A stretch of 64,000 nt of DNA from Runella defluvii (GTDB taxonomy: Bacteria; Bacteroidota; Bacteroidia; Cytophagales; Spirosomataceae): the NCBI RefSeq assembly GCF_014195535.1, contig NZ_JACIBY010000015.1, forward strand, positions 1-64,000, given 5' to 3'. The notes under the pieces are model-generated. The model was not told where the DNA came from. It saw nothing but the letters and a program-made list of their open reading frames with translations, and did no database searches. Made by a program: the position numbers and the translations under genes. Positions 23,641-32,357 of this stretch are shown here, piece after piece; position 1 is the first letter of the stretch; every line of letters begins with the position of its first letter.

Positions 23641-25293
23641 GGATAAGTCTATATCTATACCACTCAAGACAAAATTTTTCTTGACTTTGATGACATCAGG
23701 ATAAAAAAGAATGGGTTCGGCCAATTTTCGGGTTTTAAAATCGCCTGCATCCCACTTCCCATTCTGATTTTCATCTACAATGACCCGAATATTATAGAGG
23801 GCTGGTTTCAAGTAACTGAATTGAAAGGATGGTTTTGTGGATGTTTTGACTACCTCGAACTTCTCGTCCAATAACTCTACAATAAAAGGTTGCTTAGCTC
23901 CCTTAATTTCTCCTTCTAACATTCCATACTCTTCTTCTTCCATGATGGGAAGTTTAAATATCCGCTCTGGAATGGTGTCATTTTCTACGCTAAAAAAAGT
24001 GCTTTTGGGAAGGACAACTTTCAACAACTTACGGGCTGAAATTTGGTGGGCAAGGGTGAGGATGGTTTTATTATTTTCCCATGTATAATCACCAGGCAGT
24101 AGTTGTTCGGTTTTAAGACTATCGCTCACCAACTGAATTTGGTTCAACCTAGCCTCTGCTAAGGGTTTATTGAATGTGAGCTTTAAAGTAAATAACCGAG
24201 GTTCGATTGGGTCATTGTCTTGGTGACTGACTTTCATATCAAACGGTTCTTTATTGCTATCACTATTTTTCCCTGCATTGCGAGCTTCTCGAAATTTGAT
24301 TTTTTGAACGTGTTCAAACATAATTCCTACCGAGTCCCGAATCATAATTTTTGCCACTAATGTGTCTTTCCTACTTTTGGTATTGAAGAATTTCAACTCG
24401 CTTGGACCGTTTTGAAGGTAGGGAATGGAGTCATTTGGATTATCAAATTTGACCTTATAATCGACAAACCCCTTGTCATAATTGATAGAATAATAATAGG
24501 TCCGAGGGATGGTTCCCTTCACTTTTGCGGGGGTAGTATTGGCTAAAAACAGTTTGAGGGAAGCGCCTGAGAATTGCGTAGAATCTTTAATGACGAGGCT
24601 ATCCCTTAAATAAGCGATTCTCTCTGTCTTCAAATTGTAGGTAAATGAACGGTTTTTGTCATCGAAAGCCACAAGACGATAAAGGTTGGACTGAATATTT
24701 TCGATACTAAACCTCCCCGAACTATCCGACCGTGTAAAATACATGGGCTTCATTTTTTCGATATTGAGCGTATCCGAATGTGGGTACAGCCCAACCAAGA
24801 CATCAAACATGGGCTTGTTGGTAAGCATGTCTTTCACCTCTCCCCTTACGAGGGCAGAGTCGATTCCAATCCCTGTGCTAAATACGAGTCGTAAATTTTT
24901 GGCAGGATTTTTTTCGCTAAAATCTTTGATTGCGTCTCCAAATGAAAACGAATATGTCTTGGCTGAATCCAGTGATTTTTTAAAGACAAGGCGAACACTC
25001 GTTGGTTTTGCTTTGTATTCATACTCGCCTGGGTCGGGTGTAACCAACAATTTTTGCTGTAGGTTTTCGGCTACAATGTACTCGTCAAATTCAAGTTCAA
25101 TGGTTTTCCCTTTGTAGTTGGTTTGCTTATTTTCAGGAATACTCTTTATCAACTTTGGCGGAATGGTATCTCGTTTTCCACCCGTTGGAGAAATGGGTTG
25201 AGAGCAACCTAGTAGTAAGAAGTAAAAAGCAGCCGTCAGCAGACTGTAAATGCGAAGCGTAATTACTAACTGTTTTATGTTGAAGGAACTCAT
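23632..25293 (-). CDS. Ig-like domain (SbsA-type) lipoprotein
   Basis: A 553-residue lipoprotein whose signal ends in FLLLGC (Cys30). It is followed by GGKRDTIPPKLIKSIPENKQTN, the typical opening of Bacteroidota proteins with a SbsA-like Ig domain. The middle part resembles carboxypeptidase-regulatory-like beta-sandwiches (VRGEVKDMLTNKPMFDVLVGLY...SDSSGRFSIENI). The C-terminus has DENQNGKWDAGDF, a calcium-binding-like acidic loop. It is likely outer-membrane anchored; function unknown. The start at 25293 is chosen to begin at the signal peptide. Its 3' end borders the putative origin and contains a perfect DnaA-box-like sequence. Confidence 0.8.
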   Translation of the reverse strand: MSSFNIKQLVITLRIYSLLTAAFYFLLLGCSQPISPTGGKRDTIPPKLIKSIPENKQTNYKGKTIELEFDEYIVAENLQQKLLVTPDPGEYEYKAKPTSVRLVFKKSLDSAKTYSFSFGDAIKDFSEKNPAKNLRLVFSTGIGIDSALVRGEVKDMLTNKPMFDVLVGLYPHSDTLNIEKMKPMYFTRSDSSGRFSIENIQSNLYRLVAFDDKNRSFTYNLKTERIAYLRDSLVIKDSTQFSGASLKLFLANTTPAKVKGTIPRTYYYSINYDKGFVDYKVKFDNPNDSIPYLQNGPSELKFFNTKSRKDTLVAKIMIRDSVGIMFEHVQKIKFREARNAGKNSDSNKEPFDMKVSHQDNDPIEPRLFTLKLTFNKPLAEARLNQIQLVSDSLKTEQLLPGDYTWENNKTILTLAHQISARKLLKVVLPKSTFFSVENDTIPERIFKLPIMEEEEYGMLEGEIKGAKQPFIVELLDEKFEVVKTSTKPSFQFSYLKPALYNIRVIVDENQNGKWDAGDFKTRKLAEPILFYPDVIKVKKNFVLSGIDIDLSTK

Positions 25294-25312
25294 GTGTTGG
25301 GCGAAATTTTTA

Positions 25313-25343
25313 ACAAAAATAAAAAGGGCTTTTGTTAGCCCTT
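25313..25343 (-). terminator. Intrinsic terminator upstream of the Ig-like gene
   Basis: On the minus strand AAGGGCT, a 6-nt loop, AGCCCTT (arms 25337-25343 and 25324-25330), then TTTTATTTTTG. It is a canonical terminator for leftward transcripts coming from mnmG, so the Ig-like gene probably has its own promoter between here and 25293, or depends on readthrough. Confidence 0.65.
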
Positions 25344-25388
25344 GCAAATTAACATCTTTTAAAATGAGTTTATTGTTTGATGACTTTC

Positions 25389-25434
25389 TACCAAAAGAAA
25401 AGGGAACTTTCAAAGCTCCCCTTTTCTTTTGGTA
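25389..25434 (-). terminator. Hairpin terminator after mnmG
   Basis: Perfect 16-bp inverted repeat TACCAAAAGAAAAGGG (25389-25404) / CCCTTTTCTTTTGGTA (25419-25434) starting 14 nt after the mnmG stop. The arms themselves provide the T-rich run in either direction. Confidence 0.6.
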
Positions 25435-25447
25435 ATCAATAAAAAAA

Positions 25448-27310
25448 TTAGCGTCCTATGTGGATTAATAAAACCGAAACATCTGAAGGACTAACTCCGC
25501 TGATTCTGGAGGCTTGCCCCAAGGTGTGCGGTCGAATGGTTTTTAACTTTTGTCGGCCTTCAAAAGAAAGTGCAGGGACTTTGTCATAATCGAAATTGGG
25601 GATGATTTCGAGGTCTTCCAATTTGTTCATTTTTTCGACCATTAATCTTTCCTTTTCAATGTAGCTTTCGTATTTCACTTTTATCATGGCCTGTTCTGCC
25701 GACTCTTCATTAAAGCCATTTAAAAATGTGGCAAAGCTTTCACTGAGTTTTTTGATGTCTTCGATTTCTACATCAGGCCGTTTTAGCAATTGATACAGGG
25801 GCTGTTTTTCTCGAATTGGAGACGTACCTATCTCTGCTAAAATCGGATTTACTTCATTGGGCGTTACTTTTACTTTTTGAAGTTCTTCTAAAATTACCTC
25901 GGTATTGGCAATTTTTTCTTGCACACGAACTAAACGTGCTTCGCTGGCCAACCCTATTTTATGCCCTAATGCCGTGAGTCGAATATCGGCATTGTCTTGG
26001 CGGAGTAAAGTACGGTACTCTGCTCTTGAGGTAAACATTCGGTAAGGTTCTTCCGTCCCTTTGTTGACGAGGTCATCAATCAATACACCAATGTATGCTT
26101 CGGATCTTTTTAAAATAAAAGCATCTAACTCGTGCGCATTTTGGTGCGCATTAATTCCTGCAATGAGTCCTTGACATGCTGCTTCTTCGTACCCTGTCGT
26201 TCCGTTGATTTGACCTGCAAAGAATAAATTACCAATCAAATGAGTTTCTAGGGTGAGCTTTAGTTGAGTTGGGGGGAAATAATCATACTCAATGGCGTAC
26301 CCTGGTCGGAACATTTTTGCATTTTCAAAACCTGGTATAAGTCGAATTGCTTTGTATTGAATATCCTCAGGAAGTGATGTCGAAAAACCGTTGATATACA
26401 TTTCTACGGTTGACCAGCCTTCGGGTTCTACAAAAATTTGGTGGCTGTCTTTGTCTGCAAAACGATTGATTTTATCTTCTACTGATGGACAATAACGTGG
26501 CCCAAGACCTTTAATCCGTCCCGTAAACATGGGTGATTTGTCGAATCCCGTTCTTAAAACGCCATGCACTTTTTCATTGGTATAGGTAATCCAGCAACTC
26601 CTTTGATGGGTAAGTGGTGGGGTATCGGTATATGAAAACTTGCTTGGGATTTCATCACCTGGCTGTTCTTCCATCTTTGTGTAGTCCAGTGAACGACCGT
26701 CTATGCGGGGTGGCGTACCTGTTTTCATTCTCCCTGACTCGAATCCCAATTGGATAAGTTGTTCGGTTATTCCAGTGGCAGCCTTCTCCCCCACCCTACC
26801 TCCTCCAAATTGTTTTTCGCCAATATGGATTAATCCGTTTAAGAATGTGCCGTTGGTTAGCACCACTGCCTTGGCGGTAATTTCCACACCGAGCGAAGTT
26901 TTTACCCCAACAGCCCTGTTATCTTTTACAATAATTTCTTTCGCTGTGTCTTGCCAGATGTCCACGTTTGGGGTTTGTTCTAATGTCATTCGCCATTCTT
27001 CCGCAAAACGCATACGGTCACTTTGGCATCTTGGCGACCACATTGCGGGACCTTTTGAGCGATTCAACATTCGGAATTGAATCATTGTTTTATCGCTAAT
27101 TATTCCTGACTGTCCTCCAAGTGCATCAATTTCTCGTACAATTTGCCCTTTCGCTACGCCGCCCATTGCTGGGTTGCACGACATCTGGGCAATCGTGTGC
27201 ATATTCATTGTGATGAGTAAAACGTGGGAGCCCATGTTTGCCGCCGCCGCCGCTGCCTCACAACCTGCGTGCCCCGCTCCTACTACAATCACGTCGTATT
27301 CTGGAAACAT
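25448..27310 (-). CDS. mnmG: tRNA uridine 5-carboxymethylaminomethyl modification enzyme MnmG (GidA)
   Basis: A 620-residue FAD enzyme that works with MnmE to modify U34 of certain tRNAs. It has the FAD-binding GAGHAG at residues 11-16, the conserved CNPAMGGVAKGQIVREIDAL block, GTPPRIDGRS, and INGTTGYEEAACQGLIAG with its catalytic-region Cys. Full length agrees with the family. In many bacteria mnmG lies beside oriC; here it is about 2 kb from the putative origin. It is followed by two hairpins, and preceded by a parS-like site. Confidence 0.96.
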   Translation of the reverse strand: MFPEYDVIVVGAGHAGCEAAAAAANMGSHVLLITMNMHTIAQMSCNPAMGGVAKGQIVREIDALGGQSGIISDKTMIQFRMLNRSKGPAMWSPRCQSDRMRFAEEWRMTLEQTPNVDIWQDTAKEIIVKDNRAVGVKTSLGVEITAKAVVLTNGTFLNGLIHIGEKQFGGGRVGEKAATGITEQLIQLGFESGRMKTGTPPRIDGRSLDYTKMEEQPGDEIPSKFSYTDTPPLTHQRSCWITYTNEKVHGVLRTGFDKSPMFTGRIKGLGPRYCPSVEDKINRFADKDSHQIFVEPEGWSTVEMYINGFSTSLPEDIQYKAIRLIPGFENAKMFRPGYAIEYDYFPPTQLKLTLETHLIGNLFFAGQINGTTGYEEAACQGLIAGINAHQNAHELDAFILKRSEAYIGVLIDDLVNKGTEEPYRMFTSRAEYRTLLRQDNADIRLTALGHKIGLASEARLVRVQEKIANTEVILEELQKVKVTPNEVNPILAEIGTSPIREKQPLYQLLKRPDVEIEDIKKLSESFATFLNGFNEESAEQAMIKVKYESYIEKERLMVEKMNKLEDLEIIPNFDYDKVPALSFEGRQKLKTIRPHTLGQASRISGVSPSDVSVLLIHIGR

Positions 27311-27372
27311 AAAGTTTTTGTTTAATTAATCAAATGTCGTGAAAATGTACTGTTTTGTGGAAAATTTAAAAA

Positions 27373-27388
27373 TGTTTCACATGAAACA
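27373..27388. other. parS-like centromere site
   Basis: TGTTTCACATGAAACA differs from the general parS consensus TGTTTCACGTGAAACA at one central base. It is extended by AAAAA on the left and TTTTT on the right. It lies in the 97-nt gap between ybeY and mnmG, about 4 kb from the putative origin, the usual location of ParB-binding sites. As a hairpin it would have only a 2-nt centre, so it is unlikely to be a terminator. Confidence 0.7.
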
Positions 27389-27407
27389 TTTTTGTAAAGA
27401 GTCAGAT

Positions 27408-27833
27408 TTAAGACTTCGGGAAGGTCGCAATGTATGTATCTTCCTTTTGTCTCATTACTAATTCGTCTTCATCTTCGTGGTCGTCATACCCTACTAAATG
27501 AAGAATACCGTGAGCAAGTACCCGTAACAATTCTTCTTTGAAAGTTTTTGATAATTCTTCGGCATTCTCTTTTACTCTGTCGATGCTGATAAAAATATCG
27601 CCTTCGACAATCCCTTCTATTTCTTCTGAATTATCAAAAGTGATAATATCTGTATAAAAATCATGATTAAGATATTGCTGATTTACGCTGAGCAAGTATT
27701 CGTCAGAACAAAAAATGTAATTTAATTGGTTCAGTTCAAACCCTTCGGACTCAATGATGTCTTTGAGCCACGTCTTTGTTTTACGCGGATTAGGAATTTT
27801 AAAATCCACGTCTTCGTTGAAAAATTGAATCAT
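27408..27833 (-). CDS. ybeY: Endoribonuclease YbeY (rRNA maturation factor)
   Basis: A 141-residue metalloprotein of the YbeY family, a single-strand-specific endoribonuclease in 16S 3'-end processing and ribosome quality control. The signature HGILHLVGYDDH is close to the family motif HGxLHLxGYDH with one extra Asp before the last metal-ligand His. The conserved TDIITFD strand is present. It lies 97 nt upstream of mnmG on the same strand. Confidence 0.92.
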   Translation of the reverse strand: MIQFFNEDVDFKIPNPRKTKTWLKDIIESEGFELNQLNYIFCSDEYLLSVNQQYLNHDFYTDIITFDNSEEIEGIVEGDIFISIDRVKENAEELSKTFKEELLRVLAHGILHLVGYDDHEDEDELVMRQKEDTYIATFPKS

Positions 27834-28088
27834 TGGGAGGATTGAGTATTGGTCGTAGTTCTACTAAAATATGCCCGATAATAACCAGATTTTGCCTGTA
27901 AATTGCTGAAAACCAGAGTATTTTGTTGCTACAATGGCTGGTTTTCCTAGACATTTGGGCAAAAATGAATAGCTAAAGCGGGGGGCTAAAACACTAAAAA
28001 TGTAGAGTAAAAGTAGCCTTACTTCCTCTAAATTAATGAGTTAGCTTCTAATAATATGAGGCAAAATTAAGGAAGAATAAGGGAAGTA

Positions 28089-29060
28089 TCAAAAGAGTTG
28101 TTTCCACGTCCCTTTGATTCTGTTGTATTTGAGGGTGCTCGGAAGCGCTTTCCACCAATATTTATTGATGGTCACGGCAAAAGATGGTTGCATGTAACAA
28201 TTGATAGCACAACCCTCGCAAGCAGGAAGACGGCCTTCTAGTGCGACTAGATTTTGAACTTCGTCTGAGAGGTATAGCTCATATAAATTATTCTCAATCG
28301 CAAATTCTTTCAGCCCTAAATGATAACAGGGGAGCACGAGTTTGTTTTCTGGTGAAATGACGATGGTGGTACTACCTGCAAGGCAAATGGGGGAATCTGT
28401 GTGGTTTCCGCCATCAAGACGTAACTGAATGAAGGCATCATTGAGATAGACATTGCTTTTTTTTCCCCACTGCCTAAGCTGCTGTAATGCCGCTGGAGAG
28501 AGCTGTGAGCCCACTTTATTGTACTCAAAGACGGGATTTAGGATAAGTACAAGGCCGTGAGGTTTGCATATTTCTTGCCAAACCTTTTTTATCTGGTGAA
28601 TATTCGACTCAAAAACGGTAAAAAGTATGTCTGGACGCTCTCCCAACGACTTTGCTATTTGGATAGACTCCATGACTTTGTCGAAACATTTTACCCCTCT
28701 GGACAAATCATGCTCTTCTGGTTCGGGAGAATCAAGGGAAAAATGAAGCATGTCAACCAACCCCCGAAGGCGATTGGCATATTTGGGGTAAAGCAAACAG
28801 TTGGTCGTAATGGTAGTCAAAAGACCCAGTCGTTTACATTCTTTTAACAGCTCATCAAGCTGACGATGTAATAATGGTTCTCCCCCTGTGAAATCAACGA
28901 CTTTCACCCCTAACTGTTTTAGGGCAGCGAGATTGGCTTTGGCTTCTTCGAGGGTTATGTATGGCGAAGGGCGTTCCCAAATGTCACAAAAACTACAAGC
29001 GGCGTTACAGCGATACGTCACATAGTAATTACATAAGACAGGGTGGGATACAAGACGCAT
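28089..29060 (-). CDS. Radical SAM protein with SPASM-like C-terminus
   Basis: A 323-residue radical SAM enzyme with the cluster-binding CNAACSFC motif (Cys18, 22, 25) and FTGGEPLL (SAM-binding GGE). The C-terminal region has CLAGS, LPCYH and CEGCAINC, a cysteine pattern like SPASM domains that hold auxiliary iron-sulfur clusters. Such proteins modify peptides or sugars or act in cofactor pathways; no peptide substrate gene is visible beside it. The start at 29060 is preferred since the longer frame runs into accD. It follows accD by 52 nt. Confidence 0.82.
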   Translation of the reverse strand: MRLVSHPVLCNYYVTYRCNAACSFCDIWERPSPYITLEEAKANLAALKQLGVKVVDFTGGEPLLHRQLDELLKECKRLGLLTTITTNCLLYPKYANRLRGLVDMLHFSLDSPEPEEHDLSRGVKCFDKVMESIQIAKSLGERPDILFTVFESNIHQIKKVWQEICKPHGLVLILNPVFEYNKVGSQLSPAALQQLRQWGKKSNVYLNDAFIQLRLDGGNHTDSPICLAGSTTIVISPENKLVLPCYHLGLKEFAIENNLYELYLSDEVQNLVALEGRLPACEGCAINCYMQPSFAVTINKYWWKALPSTLKYNRIKGTWKQLF

Positions 29061-29112
29061 AGGGGATAAAAAAACTTTCTGGAAAGTATGAAGCTTTCCA
29101 GAAAGTGGGAAT

Positions 29113-29955
29113 TTATTGAAGCATTCGTAGTAAACTCGCAAGCTTATCTTTTAAGTCTTTGCGATCGACGATAAAATCTAGGAAGCCGTGTTCTAAGACA
29201 AATTCTGCACTTTGAAAACCTTTGGGTAAGTCCTTACCAATGGTTTCGCGAATAACGCGTGGCCCCGCAAACCCAATAAGCGCGCCAGGTTCGGCAATAT
29301 TAAAATCACCTAACATGGCATAGGATGCCGTAACACCACCAGTGGTGGGATCTGTAAGTAAAGATATATACGGAATTTGTGCCTCCGACAAGAGCGCAAG
29401 CTTGGCCGAAGTTTTAGCCATTTGCATTAACGAATAGCCTGCTTCCATCATTCGTGCGCCACCAGAGCGAGAAATCATCAAAAACGGCATTTTGTTTTGC
29501 AATGCGTGGTCAATCCCTCTGGCTATCTTCTCCCCTACTACTGACCCCATAGAACCACCAATAAAGTTGAAATCCATGCAACTTACCACAATGTCGAGCT
29601 CATCCATTTTACCATAAGCGGTACGGACGGCATCTTTTAATCCTGTTTTCTTTACGGTGTCACGGATACGATCGGGATACTTCTTTGTATCTTCAAAATT
29701 GAGAGGATCTCCCGATAGCATATTAGCATCAAGTTCGGTGTATTCTGCATTGTCAAAAAGAACAGAGAAATAGGCTTCCGAACCAATTTTTTCGTGATAA
29801 TTACATTTTACGCACGTATAAGCATTGACTTTATGTTCGCGAGTGTGCATAACATGCTTGCAGCTAGGGCACTGATACCAAAGCCCATCAGGAGCTTCGC
29901 GTTTCATTTCGGTGGGCGTCTGAATGCCCCTTTCTTTTCTAGTAAACCAAGACAT
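29113..29955 (-). CDS. accD: Acetyl-CoA carboxylase carboxyltransferase subunit beta
   Basis: A 280-residue AccD, which transfers carboxyl from biotin to acetyl-CoA in the first step of fatty acid synthesis. The N-terminal zinc ribbon has Cys29/Cys32 (CPSC) and Cys48/Cys51 (CVKC). The core has [34 protein letters not shown] and [14 protein letters not shown]. Length agrees with the family. The partner accA is not in the window. Confidence 0.95.
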   Translation of the reverse strand: MSWFTRKERGIQTPTEMKREAPDGLWYQCPSCKHVMHTREHKVNAYTCVKCNYHEKIGSEAYFSVLFDNAEYTELDANMLSGDPLNFEDTKKYPDRIRDTVKKTGLKDAVRTAYGKMDELDIVVSCMDFNFIGGSMGSVVGEKIARGIDHALQNKMPFLMISRSGGARMMEAGYSLMQMAKTSAKLALLSEAQIPYISLLTDPTTGGVTASYAMLGDFNIAEPGALIGFAGPRVIRETIGKDLPKGFQSAEFVLEHGFLDFIVDRKDLKDKLASLLRMLQ

Positions 29956-30078
29956 GAGTTAGATTCGAGTTTTGATTTGTGTACTTTGAGTTTAGATAAG
30001 ACGCTGATAATCAAACTCAATAGCGTTTTGAGCCTTTTAAAGGCCGCGCCAAAGATACGTAAGAAATCAATCTATGTG

Positions 30079-30786
30079 TCAAAGTGATAGATAATACTTA
30101 CGTTTTGACTCAGGAAAACGTTCAATGGCGTACCGTAATGCGGTTCGAGGCATTTGTTTGGTATGGGTGTCTAAAAACTCTTCCAAGACAAGTTCGTCGC
30201 GTTTTCCTACCTCGCGCAACATCCAGCCCACTGCTTTGTGGATAAGGTCGTGAGAATGAGTCAATAGAAGTTCTGCGATACGTAAGGTGTCACTAAATTG
30301 ATTGTGTTTGATAAAGTACCAAGTGGAGACCATTGCCACGCGTTGCGCCCAAAGATGAGGGCGTTGCGCCAAGTCATAGAGAATGTTGCGGTCTTGTTTC
30401 AATAAATAAGCACCAACAATATCGCGGCAGGTGACATCTACCAAATCCCAATTGTTGATGTAATCAAGATGCGAAAGGTAAAAATCAAAAATTTGCTTCT
30501 GAGCAGCGGGATCCTTTTTTGATTTCTGAAAATGCTTCATTAATCCAATCAAAGACGCCATTCTGATTTCATGGTAAGGGCTACTAAGTAGCGCTTGCCA
30601 TTCTAAAATAGATAGGTAGGCATATTTGGCGACTACAGACCGTATTTCGGGCATGGTAATGCCTAAAAACAAATCTCCTTCTCCATATTGGCCTTTTCCT
30701 GTTTTAAAAAAGCGCGAAAGAAAGGCAGCCTTTTCGGGGCTGCCTAGGGAGTATAACTCTTTTTGAATCGAATCAATTCCTGTCAT
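30079..30786 (-). CDS. DNA alkylation repair protein (AlkD-like)
   Basis: A 235-residue all-helical HEAT-like repeat protein of the AlkC/AlkD family of DNA glycosylases, which remove positively charged alkylated bases. Recognisable segments are FLGITMPEIRSVVAKY, NNWDLVDVTCRDIVG (containing the WD pair of the active-site region) and HKAVGWMLREVGKRD. It begins one nucleotide after the ftsZ stop, so it is probably the last gene of the division operon transcript. No functional link to division is implied. Confidence 0.88.
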   Translation of the reverse strand: MTGIDSIQKELYSLGSPEKAAFLSRFFKTGKGQYGEGDLFLGITMPEIRSVVAKYAYLSILEWQALLSSPYHEIRMASLIGLMKHFQKSKKDPAAQKQIFDFYLSHLDYINNWDLVDVTCRDIVGAYLLKQDRNILYDLAQRPHLWAQRVAMVSTWYFIKHNQFSDTLRIAELLLTHSHDLIHKAVGWMLREVGKRDELVLEEFLDTHTKQMPRTALRYAIERFPESKRKYYLSL

Positions 30787-30787
30787 C

Positions 30788-32311
30788 TTATCTTTTGTGC
30801 TTGTCTAAAACAATCTGAATGAACACTTCGTCAGGTGAATTAGGTTTCTGGAATAAAACAACGTTTTGACGCAAGAAAGCAGGTTTGTCGAGTTCTTTCT
30901 CCGAATATTTTCCATACGAAATATCGTGTACAAGACGGCGTAAAATCTCGGGGTCTTCTTGGGGCTCCTCGGGCGTTTTTTCAACTACTGGAGGTTGTGG
31001 TGGTTTCACAGGCTCCTCAAAAACAGGTTTTGGAGGCTGCGGCACTTCTACTTTTGGCGGTTCTTGTACAGGCTTTGTTACCTCAATCTTTGCCTCAGTT
31101 ACCTCTGGTTTTTGCGGAGAAACGGAGATGGGCGAATTGCTAGTGGTAGCAGTCGATTGTCTAGGATTATACTCTGTCTTCCGCTCTGGAGCAGGTGGTA
31201 ACGTGTTGTTTCTTTGGAGGGTGTCCGAAACCGATGGTAGTTGAACGGGCTCTTTTCGCTGCTTTACACTGGTGTCATAATTAAACGGCAAGTGGGAGTC
31301 TTCAAAACCCGCCGCAATGACTGTCACCAACAACTGATCACCAAGGGCATCATCAAAAATAATACCCACTTTACACATATCTGCTTCGTCTCCGATGAGT
31401 CCTTCGATGTAGTCAGTAATAATCATTTGCTCATCGAGCGTGGCCATGTGTTCTTCTTGCGTACTTGAAGCAAGCGTCACAAGGATACGTTTGGCTCCAC
31501 GAATGTCACGGTTGTTGAGAAGCGGAGAGTTAAGCGCCGCTTCAATCGCCAATTCAGCCCGATGCTCACCCGATGAAACCGCCGAACTCATCACAGATGT
31601 ACCAGCACCTTGAAGTACTTTTTTGACGTCCATAAAATCGGAGTTGACACTTCCGTGGACGGTGATAATTTCTGCGATACTTTTTACGGCGTTTGAAAGA
31701 ACGTTATCAGCGTGCTCGTATGCACGGAGAATCGGTAATTTTCCGTATAGCTTGGCCAATTCGTCGTTAAGAATCACCAGCACAGTGTCGCAATGCTCTT
31801 TGAGAGCATTGATACCATCAATGGCTTGATTTTTCTTAATACGGCCTTCGTGGCTATAGGGAGCTGTCACAACCGCAACGGTTAGCATCCCCATTTCCTT
31901 GGCCACCTTTGCAATGACAGGAGCAGCACCCGTTCCTGTTCCTCCCCCCATACCAGCGGTAATAAAAACCATCTGGGTAGGAGGTTGCATCAATTGACGA
32001 ATATATTCAATACTCTCTTCTGCAGCGCTGCGGCCAGTAGCAGAATCAGTTCCTGCTCCTAAGCCTTTGAGACTATCGGCTCCTAATTGAATTTTGTTAT
32101 TGATAGGACTACGCATCAACGCCTGCTTGTCGGTATTACATACCACAAACACCACATCTTTGATGCCTTTTTTATACATGTGGTTGACGGCATTGCTACC
32201 TCCCCCCCCTACACCAATTACTTTGATGATAGGGGCATCGTCTAAGTGGGTTGACTCTTCCATAACAAACTCGTAGTCGTGCTCAAAAACGTTTTTTCGT
32301 GCAAAAACCAT
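30788..32311 (-). CDS. ftsZ: Cell division protein FtsZ
   Basis: A 507-residue tubulin homologue forming the division ring. The GTP-binding signature [10 protein letters not shown], the N-terminal [13 protein letters not shown] and the T7 loop region are intact. After the globular part (about residue 340) follows a long Pro/Val/Glu/Lys-rich linker. A segment DKPAFLRQ (475-482) resembles the conserved C-terminal peptide that binds FtsA, but 26 further residues follow it, so the peptide is not at the extreme end. It is the distal gene of the murD-to-ftsZ cluster, 46 nt after ftsA. Confidence 0.96.
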   Translation of the reverse strand: MVFARKNVFEHDYEFVMEESTHLDDAPIIKVIGVGGGGSNAVNHMYKKGIKDVVFVVCNTDKQALMRSPINNKIQLGADSLKGLGAGTDSATGRSAAEESIEYIRQLMQPPTQMVFITAGMGGGTGTGAAPVIAKVAKEMGMLTVAVVTAPYSHEGRIKKNQAIDGINALKEHCDTVLVILNDELAKLYGKLPILRAYEHADNVLSNAVKSIAEIITVHGSVNSDFMDVKKVLQGAGTSVMSSAVSSGEHRAELAIEAALNSPLLNNRDIRGAKRILVTLASSTQEEHMATLDEQMIITDYIEGLIGDEADMCKVGIIFDDALGDQLLVTVIAAGFEDSHLPFNYDTSVKQRKEPVQLPSVSDTLQRNNTLPPAPERKTEYNPRQSTATTSNSPISVSPQKPEVTEAKIEVTKPVQEPPKVEVPQPPKPVFEEPVKPPQPPVVEKTPEEPQEDPEILRRLVHDISYGKYSEKELDKPAFLRQNVVLFQKPNSPDEVFIQIVLDKHKR

Positions 32312-32357
32312 ATTTTCTTAAAAATAAACAAACTAGGTAGGGATATTTTGGCCTTTA

